Shown here: one piece after another, positions 11,001 to 22,200 of the stretch | How positions within the stretch are numbered: the first letter of the stretch is position 1 | Layout of the letters: each line of letters starts with the position of its first letter | Assembly (NCBI GenBank): GCA_917880725.1 | Contig: OU862886.1 | Location: 16,088,501 to 16,152,500, forward strand | DNA: 64,000 nt | Origin: Selenia dentaria | Taxonomy: Eukaryota > Arthropoda > Insecta > Lepidoptera > Geometridae | Direction: 5' to 3' | The notes under the pieces: generated by a model | The model's database searches: none | What the model saw: only the letters and a program-made list of their open reading frames with translations | What the model was told of the DNA's origin: nothing | Program-made: the position numbers and the translations under genes

Positions 11001-14000
11001 CGGTGGGGCAGGGGGTGCTAAGAATCCCCGGCAGACGCCCGGCTACCACCCCCAACGACGACGACTGGCCTTGGTGACACACAACATACGCACGATGAGG
11101 ACAGACGAGAAGATGTATGAGCTTGAAGAAGAAATGAGTAAGTTACACTGGGACATTGTGGGGTTATCTGAAGTCCGTAGAGCGGGTGAGGACACGATAA
11201 CCCTTAAATCAGGTAACCTACTCTACTACCGGGAGGGCGACTAACAGTCCCAAGGTGGTGTCGGTTTTCTCGTCCACATGTCCCTTACTAACAACATAGT
11301 TACGATCGATAGAATAGGGTCGTATACCTAATACTCAGAGTATCCAAACGATATTAGCTGAAGGTCATTCAGGTATACGCACCGACGAAGTCGCACCCGG
11401 ATGATGAGGTGGAGGATATGTATGAGGACATTAGTCGGGCCATACATACCTCTGAAACACACTTTCTAGTTGTTATGGGGGACTTCAACGCGAAGTTGGG
11501 TAAGAGAAGCGAGGATGAGTTGAAAGTGGGGCAATTTGGCTATGGACAACGGAACCGTAGGGGACAGAGGTTGGCCGACTTCCTGGAGAAAGAGGGACTC
11601 TTTATGATGAACTCTTTTTTTCAGAAGCCACCTCACAGGAAATGGACCTGGCTGAGTCCCGACGGTTCCACGAGAAATGAGATTGACTTCAGTATGACCA
11701 CCAAAAGGCAAATATTCACTGATGTTTCCGAGATCAACAGAGTTAATACCGGTAGTGATCACCGAATGGTAAGAGGCACGGTGAATATTAATGTCAAACT
11801 GGAGAGGTCTCGTCTGATGAAGTCTACGCTCCGACCCACTCGTGCCCGTATTCAAGACTCCGAGAGCTTTAAACTTGAGCTATCCAATTGCTTCGATTGC
11901 CTTGAGAACATCGCTTCAGTGGACGAGATCAATAACAGGTTAGTAGAAACTGTCCATACAGTGGGTTCCAAATACTTTAAACCCCACCGTACAGATAGGC
12001 CACAGAAACTCTCCAACGATACCCTCAACCTCATGGCTGAACGACGCTCACTTAAACTGCAGTCTACGGATGATGCTGAAGCATAGGCTGCTCAATAGAC
12101 GAATATGGAAGTCCTTGCGACACGACATCCGGATCTTTAATACAAACCGTATTAAAGAGACGATAGAGCGGAAAAAAGGCTCCAAAGTGTTTGCGAGAGA
12201 CATGTCTATTAGGCAAAGCCAGTTGACGAAGCTGAAGAGAGAAGACGGCAGTGTAGCGTCGACCAAAGCAGAAGTATTAGGAGAGGTAGAGAGTTTCTAC
12301 GGACAGCTATAAACCTCTGTCGCTAAACCTGTTAGCAGCTCGGTCAAAGACCCAAGATCCAAGCTGACCCGACATTATACCGAAGATATCCCGGACATCA
12401 GCCTGTTCGAGATTAGAATGGCCTTGAAACAGCTTAAGAACAACAAGGCGCCTGGTGACGACGGTATCACATCTGAGCTTCTGAAAGCGGGTGGAACACC
12501 GGTACTTACAGTCCTTCAGAAGCTCTTTAGTACCGTCTTACTCGAGGGTTCAACGCCAGAAGCATGGAACAAAAGCGTGGTGGTGCTGTTCTTCAAGAAA
12601 GGTGACAACACTTTACTTAACAATTATAGACCCATCTCGCTTTTGAACCATGTTTATAAGCTGTTTTCAAAGGTCATAACGAACCGTCTCAGTCGCAGGT
12701 TTGATGAATTCCAGCCTCCGGAACAAGCCGGTTTCCGAAAAGGCTATAGTACCATAGATCACATCCACACGCTACGGCAAGTTATACAGAAGACCGAAGA
12801 GTATAACTTAAATTGCCTCTTTGTTTAGCGTTTGTGGACTATGAGAAAGCTCTTGATTCGATCGAGACGTGGGCAGTGCTTGAGTCTCTCCAGCGGTGCC
12901 GTATTGACTATCGGTATATAGAAGTGCTGAAGTGTTTGTACCAAAACGCCTACATGTCAGTCCGAGTACAGGAGCAGAGTTCGAAGGCAATTCCATTGCA
13001 AAGAGGCGTGAGACAGGGAGACGTTATATCTCCGAAACTGTTCACATACATACGCTACATTGGAAGACGCCTTCAAGCTTCTGGAATGGCAAGGACTTGG
13101 CATCAACATTAACGGCGAATACATCACTCACCTTCGATTTGCCGACGATATTGTAGTCATGGCAGAATCCATGGAAGACAATGCTCGAAGGCCTCCATCG
13201 AGTTTCCCAACGGGTAGGTCTTAAGATGAACATGGATAAGACGAAAATTATGTCTAATGCCCATGTTGTACCTACCCCAATATCAGTTGGGAACTCAGTT
13301 CTCGAAGTACATCTACCTGGGACAGACAGTCAAACTAGGCAGGTCCAACTTCGAGAAAGAGGTCAATCGTCGAATCCAACTCGGCTGGGCAGCGTTCCGG
13401 AAACTTCGCGAAGTGTTTCGTCAAAAATACCTCAGTGTCTCAAGACAAGAGTCTTCGACCAATGTGGGTTACCAGTGATGACTTATGGCACTGAAACGTG
13501 GTCTCTTACTATGGGCCTCATAGATAAGCTCAAAGTCGCACAACGAGCTATGGAGAGGGCTATGCTCGGGGTTTCTCTACGTGATCGAATCAGAAATGAG
13601 ATCCGTAGAAGAACGAAAGTCACCGACATACGAGTAGCTCAGAAGATTAGCCAGTTGAATTGGCAGTGGGCAGGGCACATAGCACGCAGAACAGATGGCC
13701 GATGGGGCCGAAAGGTTCTGGAGCGGAGACCACGGACCGGCAAGCGCAGCGTAGGTCGTCCACCGACACGGTGGACAGACGACCTGAGGAAGGTCGCAGG
13801 ACGACGTTGGATGCAGGCCGCTTCCAACCGGTCCTTTTGGAAAATCATGGGGGAGGCATATGTTCAGCAGTGGACGTCCTAAGGCTGAGATGAAGATGAT
13901 GATACCTCCATATAGGTAACTATAAAATGTTACCTACTCTCACTAATATGGTGTACATTTTCAAATAACATTTAATCTCAAAAGAAAATTTTAATTTTAT

Positions 14001-16843
14001 ATTATTGTGATTACTGAAATCAACTGGCTAACTGGTTTTGCTTTGTCTGTTGCATGCTAGCTAGTTGGCATATTAGATAACTCACGAAATTATAAGCATT
14101 ATTAACTCATGTAAAATGTACCAGTGGGATAGTCACTATCTGTTCAAGTAATCCACTATTGTCTGTGTGTAATGAGATGTATCAAATACCTGCATGATTG
14201 GGACACTAGATAATGTTCTGTCAGTACACAATAAAACATGTTTATGACTAGTGCAAGTTGTGTATATAGTTAGTCTGCAAATGAGATGCTGGTACCAAAT
14301 CGTAACAATTTTTGGACTAATGTCTTTGCTGCAATTAATATGTTATACAAAATAGCAAGCGTATATTATATTGTTTGTTACAGAAACCTCCAGAGCCAGA
14401 GAAAAAGGCCTTAGATAAAGATTTGGTGACAAAAGATGTGATAGAAGTGCGTGCCCCTGTAGTAGGGCCACAGTTGCAGAGGCCACCTTTTGAATCTCCC
14501 ATGATCATGTTAGAAACGCGTATAGCTGACTCACTGAAAGAACTTGCCAAGACTTACACTCAGAAAGCTGCCAAAGTTGATAAAGAGTATGTAATATCAA
14601 CCATTCTGCTTTTAGATGCTTATATATTAAGAGCTTTCCCATAATTTATGAAAACAGATGTTTAAAAAATAATACCTGTTAATATTACTTTATTATTGTA
14701 GTTATTTCAATTTCTTTATTGACTTTTACAACATCCAAGTAAAAAGATATGGAACAGTTTACTTATTAAGCTGGAATCTGTACTTATAACCTTTTTCTTT
14801 ATTGTTTTATAGTCTGCCAGACTAGTATAATGCAACTGTTTATAAACTTATACTTTCAGAGACATTGCTGTTGGTACAATCTGCAAAAATGGTGGATGCA
14901 ACACATCTTATGAAGGCGTGCATACAAATGAAACTATCTGCACATATCACCCAGGCTACCCCATATTCCACGAAGGAATGAAATTCTGGTCTTGTTGCCA
15001 AAAACGGACTACAGATTTCAATGTTTTCCTTAGTCAACCTGGTTGTACGACTGGGTCGCATAAATGGACTAAAGAGGTAGCGCGTTTTTGAAAGTTAATT
15101 TAGTAACATAAATGAATTCATTGTTAAGATGACTTTGCAGAAATGCAGTGTATCAAGTTTTGTTTTCTAAATAATTCATTATCTGTCTGTCTGCAAACAC
15201 ACTAGCGGTTAATTTAACTTCGCAAAGTTAAGAGCCAAGGCTAAAGCGTATGTGTATGTACCATTGCTAATAATATGGACAGATATTAGTCTGAGATAAA
15301 TAAATTCTATTCTATTCTAAAGCGCAAAGCAGTTCTACCTTCTAATTAAAAGAGTAGTATCTCAAGAGGAGTAATACACAGTGGAGTGTCCCCTATACAA
15401 GACAAGCTGCCCTCAACACATCTGCTTATAGTACACACTGATTGTAGATATATACTAAGCAAAACAAAAAAAAAACATTACTACATAATATGCTTGTTTA
15501 AAATTTTCAATAAATATTTTTTACAGCTGTCATGAATTCATAGCATCGGTTTTGTATTGATAAGTGTATATCAATTAATTATATTATAACATAAAATAAA
15601 ATTATTATTATATTAGTAATAATTTTAATTGTAATTCTGTGATTATATTCCAGGGCTCACCAGCCGGCACAGTCAAGTGTCGTTGGGACTGGCATCAAAC
15701 CCCAGAACATGTAATAGTCAGTGTTTACGCCAAAAAATATGACCCAACATTGAGTTTTGTAAAGTTGAACCCTATCCGCCTCAACACTAAGTTAATTTTC
15801 CGAGAGGAAGGTGATGCTGTGTTTGAATTGGACCTTGAGCTAAGAGGAGTGAGTTTAGTTAAATAGTTTGTTATCAATACATTGCATACATTATTTATTT
15901 TAGCTTTGATGACGCACTTGCATTGACGACCGCACTTTTTTCCAGATATAAATGATATTGATACGATATATTGATATTTTTATCCTTGCCTGTAGATTTA
16001 TTTACTATAAAGTTTTATAAGGATTCGCAAAGCCAGAAAGTATTTTCATATAATTTTTCGATTTTTGTATGTATTTCTAGCCTGTTTGTATATTTGAAAC
16101 CATTTATTATCACCACCTTTTAATAAAAAAACATTAGTAAATGTATACTATTAAGTCATGCCTTGCGATAAGCAACGACAAATCACCGAGTTTTTATCTA
16201 AAGTTTTGCGCTGCACTATTTTTTTCTTGTTTACCCAATAATATTACTTACTAAAGTGTCCGTCAAAACTTAAAAGATTAATTCTGGCACACATTTCACT
16301 GCTGAATATCAGGCACTTCCCATCCAAGATGGTTATCCAATTTATAATGAAATTTAGCAATTTTAGATAGAAAAATCACACTTCCTCGGACGGGATTCAA
16401 AGCCTCGTCTTTGTTTAATCCGTGTTAAGGACAAGGCATGGCCACCAAGACGATCAGTCTGATCATCTTATTTAACTCTGCTTGATTTTAACCGTCGTAC
16501 GGTCGTTAAGCAGGCGTTGGTACTTTAAAAATTATTTAAAAAAATGTATAAAGAATGTTAAAAATTGAGATTAATTTGAACACCAAAATAACTTAAAAAC
16601 AAGTTTTTACCTTCTATTCAGGTTGTCGACATTAAAACAAGCAGTGCATCAATGCTACCATCAAAAGTGGAAATCAAATTGAAGAAAGCCGAGCCAGGAG
16701 CATGGGCTAAACTGGACTTCCCCAGAAGTTCACCCAGTAATCAACAAACACAACCAAAGCAAGAAGTTGTAGACGATGATGATTCAGTGGACTTGTCCAC
16801 AGTTGAAGCTATGCAATCTATGAAAGCTAATCTTATGGGCTGA
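7934..16843 (+). CDS. CHORDC1: CHORD domain-containing protein 1 (Morgana), six coding exons
   Basis: Joining 7934-8012, 10125-10261, 14384-14586, 14860-15076, 15654-15848 and 16622-16843 gives a 350-residue protein with canonical GT-AG introns and consistent phases. CHORD1 (about residues 10-72) and CHORD2 (about 148-208) carry the expected Cys/His zinc ligands and WSCC cores. A CS domain (about 217-300, with RWDWHQTP and VSVYAKKY) follows, then an acidic tail. Vertebrate CHORDC1 is 332 residues, so length fits. In the known family these proteins are cytosolic HSP90 co-chaperones; Morgana also limits ROCK activity and centrosome duplication in flies. The start was chosen because the first CHORD cysteine lies nine residues after this ATG and no upstream in-frame extension is supported. 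No coding damage was seen despite large insertions in introns 1 and 2. Confidence 0.96.
8013..8702 (+). other. CHORDC1 intron 1, left part
   Basis: Non-coding, with a 38-bp perfect palindrome at 8609-8646 about 55 bp before the mariner insertion. Reading frames here (8135-8365, 8533-8802) are chance. Confidence 0.7.
8609..8646. repeat. Perfect 38-bp palindrome
   Basis: The arms are 19 bp with no spacer, centred on CTGTACAG between 8627 and 8628. Every pair matches, and symmetry stops at 8608/8647. Confidence 0.95.
8703..9915 (-). mobile_element. mariner element in CHORDC1 intron 1
   Basis: Inverted ends beginning CGAGGGTGGCACTAAAA (left) and CGAGGGCTGCACTAAAA (right, reverse complement) are flanked by TA at 8701-8702 and 9916-9917, the standard mariner target duplication. 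The 1213-bp element encodes a decayed transposase on the minus strand. Confidence 0.93.
8800..9742 (-). pseudogene. mariner transposase, inactivated
   Basis: The reading frame starts at an ATG at 9742 (MELTREN...). It hits a TAG at 9671-9673, reopens through the helix-turn-helix and GRP linker region (EFQCGRVKLS, QGRPKTAV) to 9398, and then shifts frame. The catalytic half (9373-8927) has SGDESWIYAYEPET, HRDNVSSHTA and PPYSPDLSPNDF, which hold the three catalytic Asp positions of a D,D34D transposase. About 20 residues expected before HRDN are missing. A further frame change at about 8930 precedes the C-terminal segment. It cannot make a working enzyme. Confidence 0.88.
9916..10124 (+). other. 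CHORDC1 intron 1, right part
   Basis: AT-rich intron ending in the acceptor TTACAATTTCAG at 10124. No other feature was seen. Confidence 0.7.
10125..10261 (+). CDS. CHORDC1: CHORDC1 exon 2
   Basis: This exon encodes residues 27-72, the remainder of CHORD1. It includes HHPGAPVFHDAYKGWSCC and a KGCT..KH ending that supplies the last Cys and His ligands. The donor is GTG|GTAAGA, phase 0. Confidence 0.96.
10262..10736 (+). other. CHORDC1 intron 2, left part
   Basis: AT-rich intron with no recognised feature before the LINE insertion. Confidence 0.5.
10746..13901 (+). mobile_element. RTE-type LINE, near full length, with 9-bp TSD
   Basis: ATACCTCCA occurs at 10737-10745 and again at 13902-13910, immediately outside the element. 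The order is apurinic endonuclease (ALVTHNIRTM, GLSEVRRAG, MGDFNAKLG, GSDHRMVRG), reverse transcriptase (NNKAPGDDGI, NYRPISLLN, QAGFRKGYST, GVRQGDVISP, LRFADDIV) and a C-terminal region with WAGHIARR and GRPPTRW. It ends in a short GATGAT-type tail. There is no separate ORF1, as expected for RTE. Stops and frameshifts (near 11244, 11330, 12086, 12312, 12828 and 13050-13066) break the single ORF. It sits sense-oriented in CHORDC1 intron 2. Confidence 0.93.
13911..14383 (+). other. CHORDC1 intron 2, right part
   Basis: AT-rich, ending in the acceptor TTTGTTACAG. Nothing else was seen. Confidence 0.6.
14384..14586 (+). CDS. CHORDC1: CHORDC1 exon 3
   Basis: This exon encodes the linker between the two CHORD modules, residues 73-139 plus two bases of codon 140. 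It is rich in Lys, Glu and Pro and predicted to be flexible. The donor GA|GTATGT joins with exon 4 to give Glu. Confidence 0.93.
14587..14859 (+). other. CHORDC1 intron 3
   Basis: A short AT-rich intron with donor GTATGT and acceptor ACTTTCAG. It holds nothing else. Confidence 0.85.
14860..15076 (+). CDS. CHORDC1: CHORDC1 exon 4
   Basis: This exon encodes residues 140-212, including all of CHORD2: CKNGGC, CTYHPGYPIFHEGMKFWSCC and GCTTGSHKW. The donor is GAG|GTAGCG, phase 0. Confidence 0.95.
15077..15653 (+). other. CHORDC1 intron 4
   Basis: AT-rich, with no mobile element recognised. The acceptor is TATATTCCAG. Confidence 0.7.
15654..15848 (+). CDS. CHORDC1: CHORDC1 exon 5
   Basis: This exon encodes residues 213-277, most of the CS (p23-like) domain, with CRWDWHQTPEHVIVSVYAKK near its start. 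The donor is GGA|GTGAGT. Reading through the donor would reach a stop at 15866. Confidence 0.95.
15849..16621 (+). other. CHORDC1 intron 5
   Basis: AT-rich intron with no mobile element recognised. A short stretch near 16380-16510 is less AT-rich but shows no coding signal. Confidence 0.6.
16622..16843 (+). CDS. CHORDC1: CHORDC1 exon 6 with stop codon
   Basis: This exon encodes residues 278-350. It completes the CS domain (VEIKLKKAEPGAWAKLDF) and adds an acidic Gln/Asp-rich tail. The stop is TGA at 16841-16843. Confidence 0.95.
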   Translation, partial: VVDIKTSSASMLPSKVEIKLKKAEPGAWAKLDFPRSSPSNQQTQPKQEVVDDDDSVDLSTVEAMQSMKANLMG

Positions 16844-17081
16844 TATAAGAATGTGAATAACACAAAATAGAGAAATATTTTCTACGACTAAACAAACAGG
16901 TTATTGATCAGCCAATGCACACTTTTTTATTACTGGATTTTAAGTTAGATTTAAAGCCTCAAAATGTTTCTCATTTCGCCATTCGCAAAAATCCGTTGTC
17001 GAATTAAAATAGCGTTTTTACCTCACGGGTTTGAATGCCGATTCGACAGTCCTGTGACGGGCACATAACGTAATAGCATAC

Positions 17082-17256
17082 CAGTGGGCCGTGCACGAAA
17101 ATCTGCTTAATTGTAAAGTTATCGTATCGTTTACGTATTCAGTACAAGCTATGAGTTATCTGTACCACTATTGTACTAGATAAATTACAGTTTGTTCTAA
17201 ATATGTTAAAGATACGATTATGTTACACTTAAACAGATTTCGTGCTCGGCCCACTG
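17082..17256. mobile_element. 175-bp TIR element, hAT-like ends
   Basis: The ends read CAGTGGGCCGTGCACGAAAA and, as reverse complement of the right end, CAGTGGGCCGAGCACGAAA. The inverted similarity continues for about 50 bp through GTATCG-type sequence. The CAGTG start suggests hAT, but the 8-bp flanks do not match cleanly. Confidence 0.7.
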
Positions 17257-17942
17257 TGCTACTTGGAGGCCGAGTATCAAGTAAAAGAAGTAATTATTTA
17301 TTATGGAAGTCTCACAATTTCTTGATAATATACTTATTCTGAAAGTATATCGAGAGTCTCAGAAATTGATTATACCTAACTAACTTACCAAGTACCACTA
17401 TCTATTCTGTGCCCTCACACCAGAAGGAAGGCCCTACTAAAGCAATGATGGCCCGGTAAAATATAACATCGTTACTAGTCTCTTGGGTCTTGGGATACTC
17501 CATTACTTGAGTATATCTCGTCAAACAATACAATTAACATAAATAATACAACAGAACATTATGTACATATTAATAATACTGTGGCAATCTTCGTGTATAT
17601 TAGGTATACCACAATGCTTATAAACCACACGCTTTTATAATTATATATTAATATATTAATGATGGTTTCGAATAATAAGTGCGTATTTTGTAATTTAATG
17701 CTAATACAATGATATTCAAACCCATATGTATGGCATAGACACAGATTATTTCTACTGAACCGGCATAAGTTCACACCGTTCCTGGCTTATATTCACTTTC
17801 TGAGTTGTTTTTATAGTATGTTTTGAATCATGATTTAAATATGGAATAATTTAGTATAAATACGTTTTAATATATCACTCATGTGTGCATTAGCTACTCA
17901 TAAGCATAATACCTTAATGTGGTGGTACATGAATTGAATGCA

Positions 17943-17948
17943 AATAAA
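17943..17948 (+). terminator. Polyadenylation signal, CHORDC1 side
   Basis: AATAAA on the + strand about 1.1 kb after the stop. This is the best-placed signal before the opposing gene. Confidence 0.5.
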
Positions 17949-17973
17949 AGTACTTTTACAATGATCAATTTGT

Positions 17974-17979
17974 TTTATT
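17974..17979 (-). terminator. Polyadenylation signal, dsf side
   Basis: TTTATT on the + strand reads AATAAA on the - strand. It lies about 1.06 kb beyond the dsf stop codon and about 30 bp from the opposing CHORDC1 signal. Confidence 0.45.
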
Positions 17980-19040
17980 CTTTATAATACTTTCAGTAAT
18001 ATTTTTAGGACTAGATACATTTCCCTTTTATCTAACAGTTAATAATAATTTAATTTCAAACATATTTACAAATAGCTAAAGATATGTGTTCTTTAAAATA
18101 TTTAAATCAAAAAAGACATTAAATTACATTATCAATTTTGATTAACATTTACTTACATTAATAATTTATACACATAAATACCAGGAATATAACTGACTAC
18201 GAGTTCTTGACTAGATTATTATTTTTGAACTACTCGTACTTAAATCTACTATATAAAAATAAGTCGGGTTTTCCTTCCTGACGCTATAACTCCAGAACGC
18301 ACGAAACGATTTCCACGGTTTTGCATTCGTTGGAAAGGTCTCGGGCTCCGTGAGGTTTATAGTAAAGAAAATTCAGGAAAAAATTAAAAAGAAAAGCGGG
18401 AAAATCTTTTTTCACATACAGCGCCATCTCTGATACATAGCATGTACTACAAACCAATATTTTAAGTAGATGGCGCCAAACGAAATGTTACATAAAACGA
18501 AGCCATCTGGTGGCGAAACGGAGTTCGCAGGGTTTGCTAGTTACGTTATAAATAAAGTCGGCAGTAACGTACATCATCAGTGTAGGTAATAAGGTAATCT
18601 ATACATTTTTAACATGGATTTAGTTAGCGTTATATTCAATTATCTAGTTTAAAACGAGGATTATAAGATCATTATGTTAGGTTTATATTACAAAGTTTTG
18701 CTGCCCATTGATAAATAATTAGTAAATAATTAGAAACAACGCTACTAACTTCTCTTTTACTTAAACTTCGGAACTTAAAAGCAATAGAACTTTTTGTGAA
18801 TGAGTTCGTCAGGGAAGTACTGCACCCACTATACCATTTTCTATCGTGAAATAGTATTGTTCGCAGTACTGTGTTCTGGTTTGAAGGTATGGTTGCCGGC
18901 AAAATTATAGGAACATGAGACTTAACAACCTAATGTCTCAGGGCTACAGGCGCAGTGCAGTTCGTCACATGTGGCGAAATAACGCTGGTCTAGGCAAAGA
19001 GCCACGTGCTTGCGCCGTCTCTTATTAACATTAAAAAAAC
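17980..19040 (-). other. dsf: Probable dsf 3' UTR
   Basis: Non-coding sequence between the dsf stop codon and the candidate polyadenylation signal. It carries a Helitron at 18246-18539. Extent is inferred from the signal only. Confidence 0.45.
18246..18539 (+). mobile_element. Non-autonomous Helitron
   Basis: It begins TCTACTATATAAAAATAAGT after an A and ends GTTTGCTAG before a T, matching Helitron A|TC...CTAG|T insertion. A small GCGAA/TTCGC hairpin sits about 8 bp before the CTAG end. It has no coding capacity. Confidence 0.75.
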
Positions 19041-19236
19041 TTAAGGCGACGAGCATTCTGTAGACGGTGGATGAGGTGGCTGGAAGGCCGGCGTGGGTGC
19101 GGGCTGCATTCGATACATGTCGTGCAGTAGTGTCGCTACTGATACGTCGCCCACTGTGTCTCTAAAGAGTAGCAGTTCAACAGATCGCGCTCGCACTGCC
19201 CTGAGCGATGGTAAGAGCAGTAGAAGGCGGCCGAAT
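19041..19236 (-). CDS. dsf: dsf last coding exon
   Basis: The acceptor is TTTCAG|A, which completes Arg (CG|A). The exon encodes FGRLLLLLPSLRAVRARSVE, the helix 10/11 region, then AF-2 (VATLLHDMYRM) and a proline-rich tail of about 25 residues ending in a TAA stop. The tail extends beyond what I recall of the fly protein's end. Confidence 0.93.
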
Positions 19237-22200
19237 CTGAAACAAAGTTACTGGTCAGTTTTGTTTGATACTAAATACAGAATAAATATAAATTTTCTAA
19301 CAATTAAATGCTTAAGAGGATGGCTGGATTTTTTTGAACAATTGAATGGTCAAGGGGATTTCTAGACTTTTTGTCCAATTACCCCCTTTCGACACCCAAA
19401 GACGACGCGCAGGGGATTTTTAGACAAAAAGTCTAGAAATTGCCTTCGGAGGGGATTTGTTAAGGGGGTTTCTGGAATAAGCCAATATGACATAAGTAGG
19501 TATGGGTAGTTAAAATCACTACCTACCCATACCAGGACCGATTATGCGCCGAGGTGATAAACCAGTGTCTAACGTCACGGGCGGCTTATTGGACCCTGAG
19601 CGTAACCAGGTACTCAATAGGTAGGTAATTTAATTTGTCTAATTTAATTGCTTGATCCTCGAGGTGAATGCTCTAATTTTCATATCTACTGCGAAGACAA
19701 TAACAACTGCGGGCTACAAAAAGCATAAGTTAATATTAAATATTGGACACATTTGTCCAGCTAATGAGGGACATATTAATACTCGTATTTTTGTTAGGAA
19801 CATTTATGGAAATTGTGGAAGTTGGTTGTAAAGGCTTTACTCGACAATGGTACTGGCCGCCACAGACAGATCACATAGGTAATAAGAAAAAAAAAACCAA
19901 ATCCATATCACTTTAATCCTTTAAGAGTTTTATAATGTAATGTATTATATGTGATGTAATGCCTTGCTCTACGCCGAGATTGCCTGTTATGTCATTGGAC
20001 ATTGTCGAGCAGGTGGCATGAACAGCAATTTTAAAATAAACAAGACAGAAAGTTATGTGCCAATTAAAAAAAGAAAGGCTTTTTCTTTAATATGTTGTCG
20101 TTTAGATTACAACTGCATTTAAAAAAAAATTAAAGTGCGTTGTGATGTCATCGATGTCTTGGCATGTTTCTTCTTTCTTCTTTGTGTTTTTTGTTTCAAA
20201 ACACGAGACAATGGTAGTAATTCGCTTGTTCCGAACACCAAACTAAACTAGCGAACTAAAATATTTTTTTAGTAAATATGTGGTAGTTCTTATTGTGTTC
20301 ATGCTTAAGTCCAAATTCGTATAATGCATGCAAGTGACAATTCTTAAATTTGGCCTTTCTGTTTAATTGTGGGTATGTTTAGTGCAAATTTAATCGTCAT
20401 GCAAGTTCGTGCTCTCTAAACTAATCTAAACTGATGTAAAACTACCCACATTTGAATAGAATAATCATATGTTTAGAATTATCATTCGTGTTACTCGAAT
20501 GTAGATTTTAGTGTTAACATAATAAGAACTACCATAGTTTAGAGAATTTTAGTTTAGTGTACCTACCTACTATAATATAACTTTATAACTACCTATAGCA
20601 AATACTTACATATTGGTCTTTTCAGACGTTACAATATGATTTAATTACGTTTTAAACATTTATTGGTTTATGCTACATTTGCACACATGTGGACTCTTGC
20701 AATAGTCGTACCTCGTGGCTCGTACTATGCTACAGTGTCCTTCGAACTTCGACCTAAAGCCCATCACACACGATGAAGATACTATAAAATATATATTATC
20801 TTAGAGCAGATTCGGACAAATCACTCACCATATAATTCAATGAGCAACCTGTGTGGTTGCTACCGGTGAATACCTATACTACCTATAATATTTTACCTTA
20901 GAGTAGCTTAAGATGCTACCGATATTCGTCAGGCATGTTAAGATACGCTAAAACTACTACGGATAATGAAGACATCTTAAGATCGTGACCGATACTGATC
21001 TTAAGATCAAATACAGGTTGTTGACAAAACCGTTGCAGTAAATGGGTGTCTGGTCTTCAGTTACCGAACAAATTTATATGTTCACAGCAAAAACTAATAA
21101 AGCTTCACATTATCATAGGCACCTATTTTGTTTATATAAGATATATTCTTTGTTAATTACAATGAAACTAACGTCTGATTTACGCGAATCAACTTGTTTA
21201 AACAAAGGAAATCATCGAAAAAGTGAGACTTTCTATTTACTAACCGAAATAGTGGTAGGTATGACAAAGTTATCTTATTAGAACTTTAAAAAAAATCTGT
21301 GGGCTTTTCTAGATTATAGGTTCTATGTACAGATCAATCAAACTAGGTAACAACTAAATTGATGTTAGTATTTTTGATGAAATTAGGCTATGTTATATTA
21401 TTAGACTAGCTGCAGCCGCGACTTCGTTTGCGTGGCCCTTTAATTAATGCTTTCAGTACCCATCAAAATTGGTCCAGCCTTTTCTAAAAATTACCCGGAT
21501 TATAGAGACAGACAGACAAAAATTAAAAAAAACTGGTAGGTATCGTGCAAGTAACCACATATGTGTAAGAAAAAGCTGTTTTTATTTCTGAAAGATCTTT
21601 GTAAAGTTTAAATTCACCACGGTGTTTCCTGTGTTTTATGTGTACTTTTAGGTATTATGACGGTTATATCAAATTTACAGTCTAGCGACAAAATAGGCTT
21701 GATCGTAAAATCAAGAATATGAACACTCAGTGTATTAGAGTGTGAACGATCGAGACGTGCGGCTCCCGAGACGGATTCCGATAGAATGTACCTACGCTTG
21801 CAATATATTATAGTATCTGCGCCGGTGTGGTGGGATAAGTTAACATAACTCATACATTCGACGCTATAAAATATATATTATCTTATAGTCGTGTGTGATG
21901 GGCTTAATAGTTACCTACTTACTTTTACAGCAAATACATACCTAGTAATACGATAGGTATGTTACCCAACAAGGCAAATCTTGTAGAATAGTTTAAAATC
22001 TACTTAGGTAAAACTTACCGGGTGGGTTGCCTGGAATACCGGGTCCGGACGTAGTCAGCCAGAATGCACTGCGCCTGATCTTGCAGCATTTCTACAGGTT
22101 GGGTCTCATTTAACCCGGGAGTGTCTGTGAAACAAAGTATCACGGTAATCTCTTTTAGGGTTTCACCTGGTTGTCGTTACTTTATGTTATTTACTACATA

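Larger units (their letters stand above)
16844..17965 (+). other. CHORDC1: Probable CHORDC1 3' UTR
   Basis: Non-coding downstream of the stop. It contains a TIR element at 17082-17256 and ends near an AATAAA at 17943-17948. The exact cleavage site is inferred. Confidence 0.5.
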
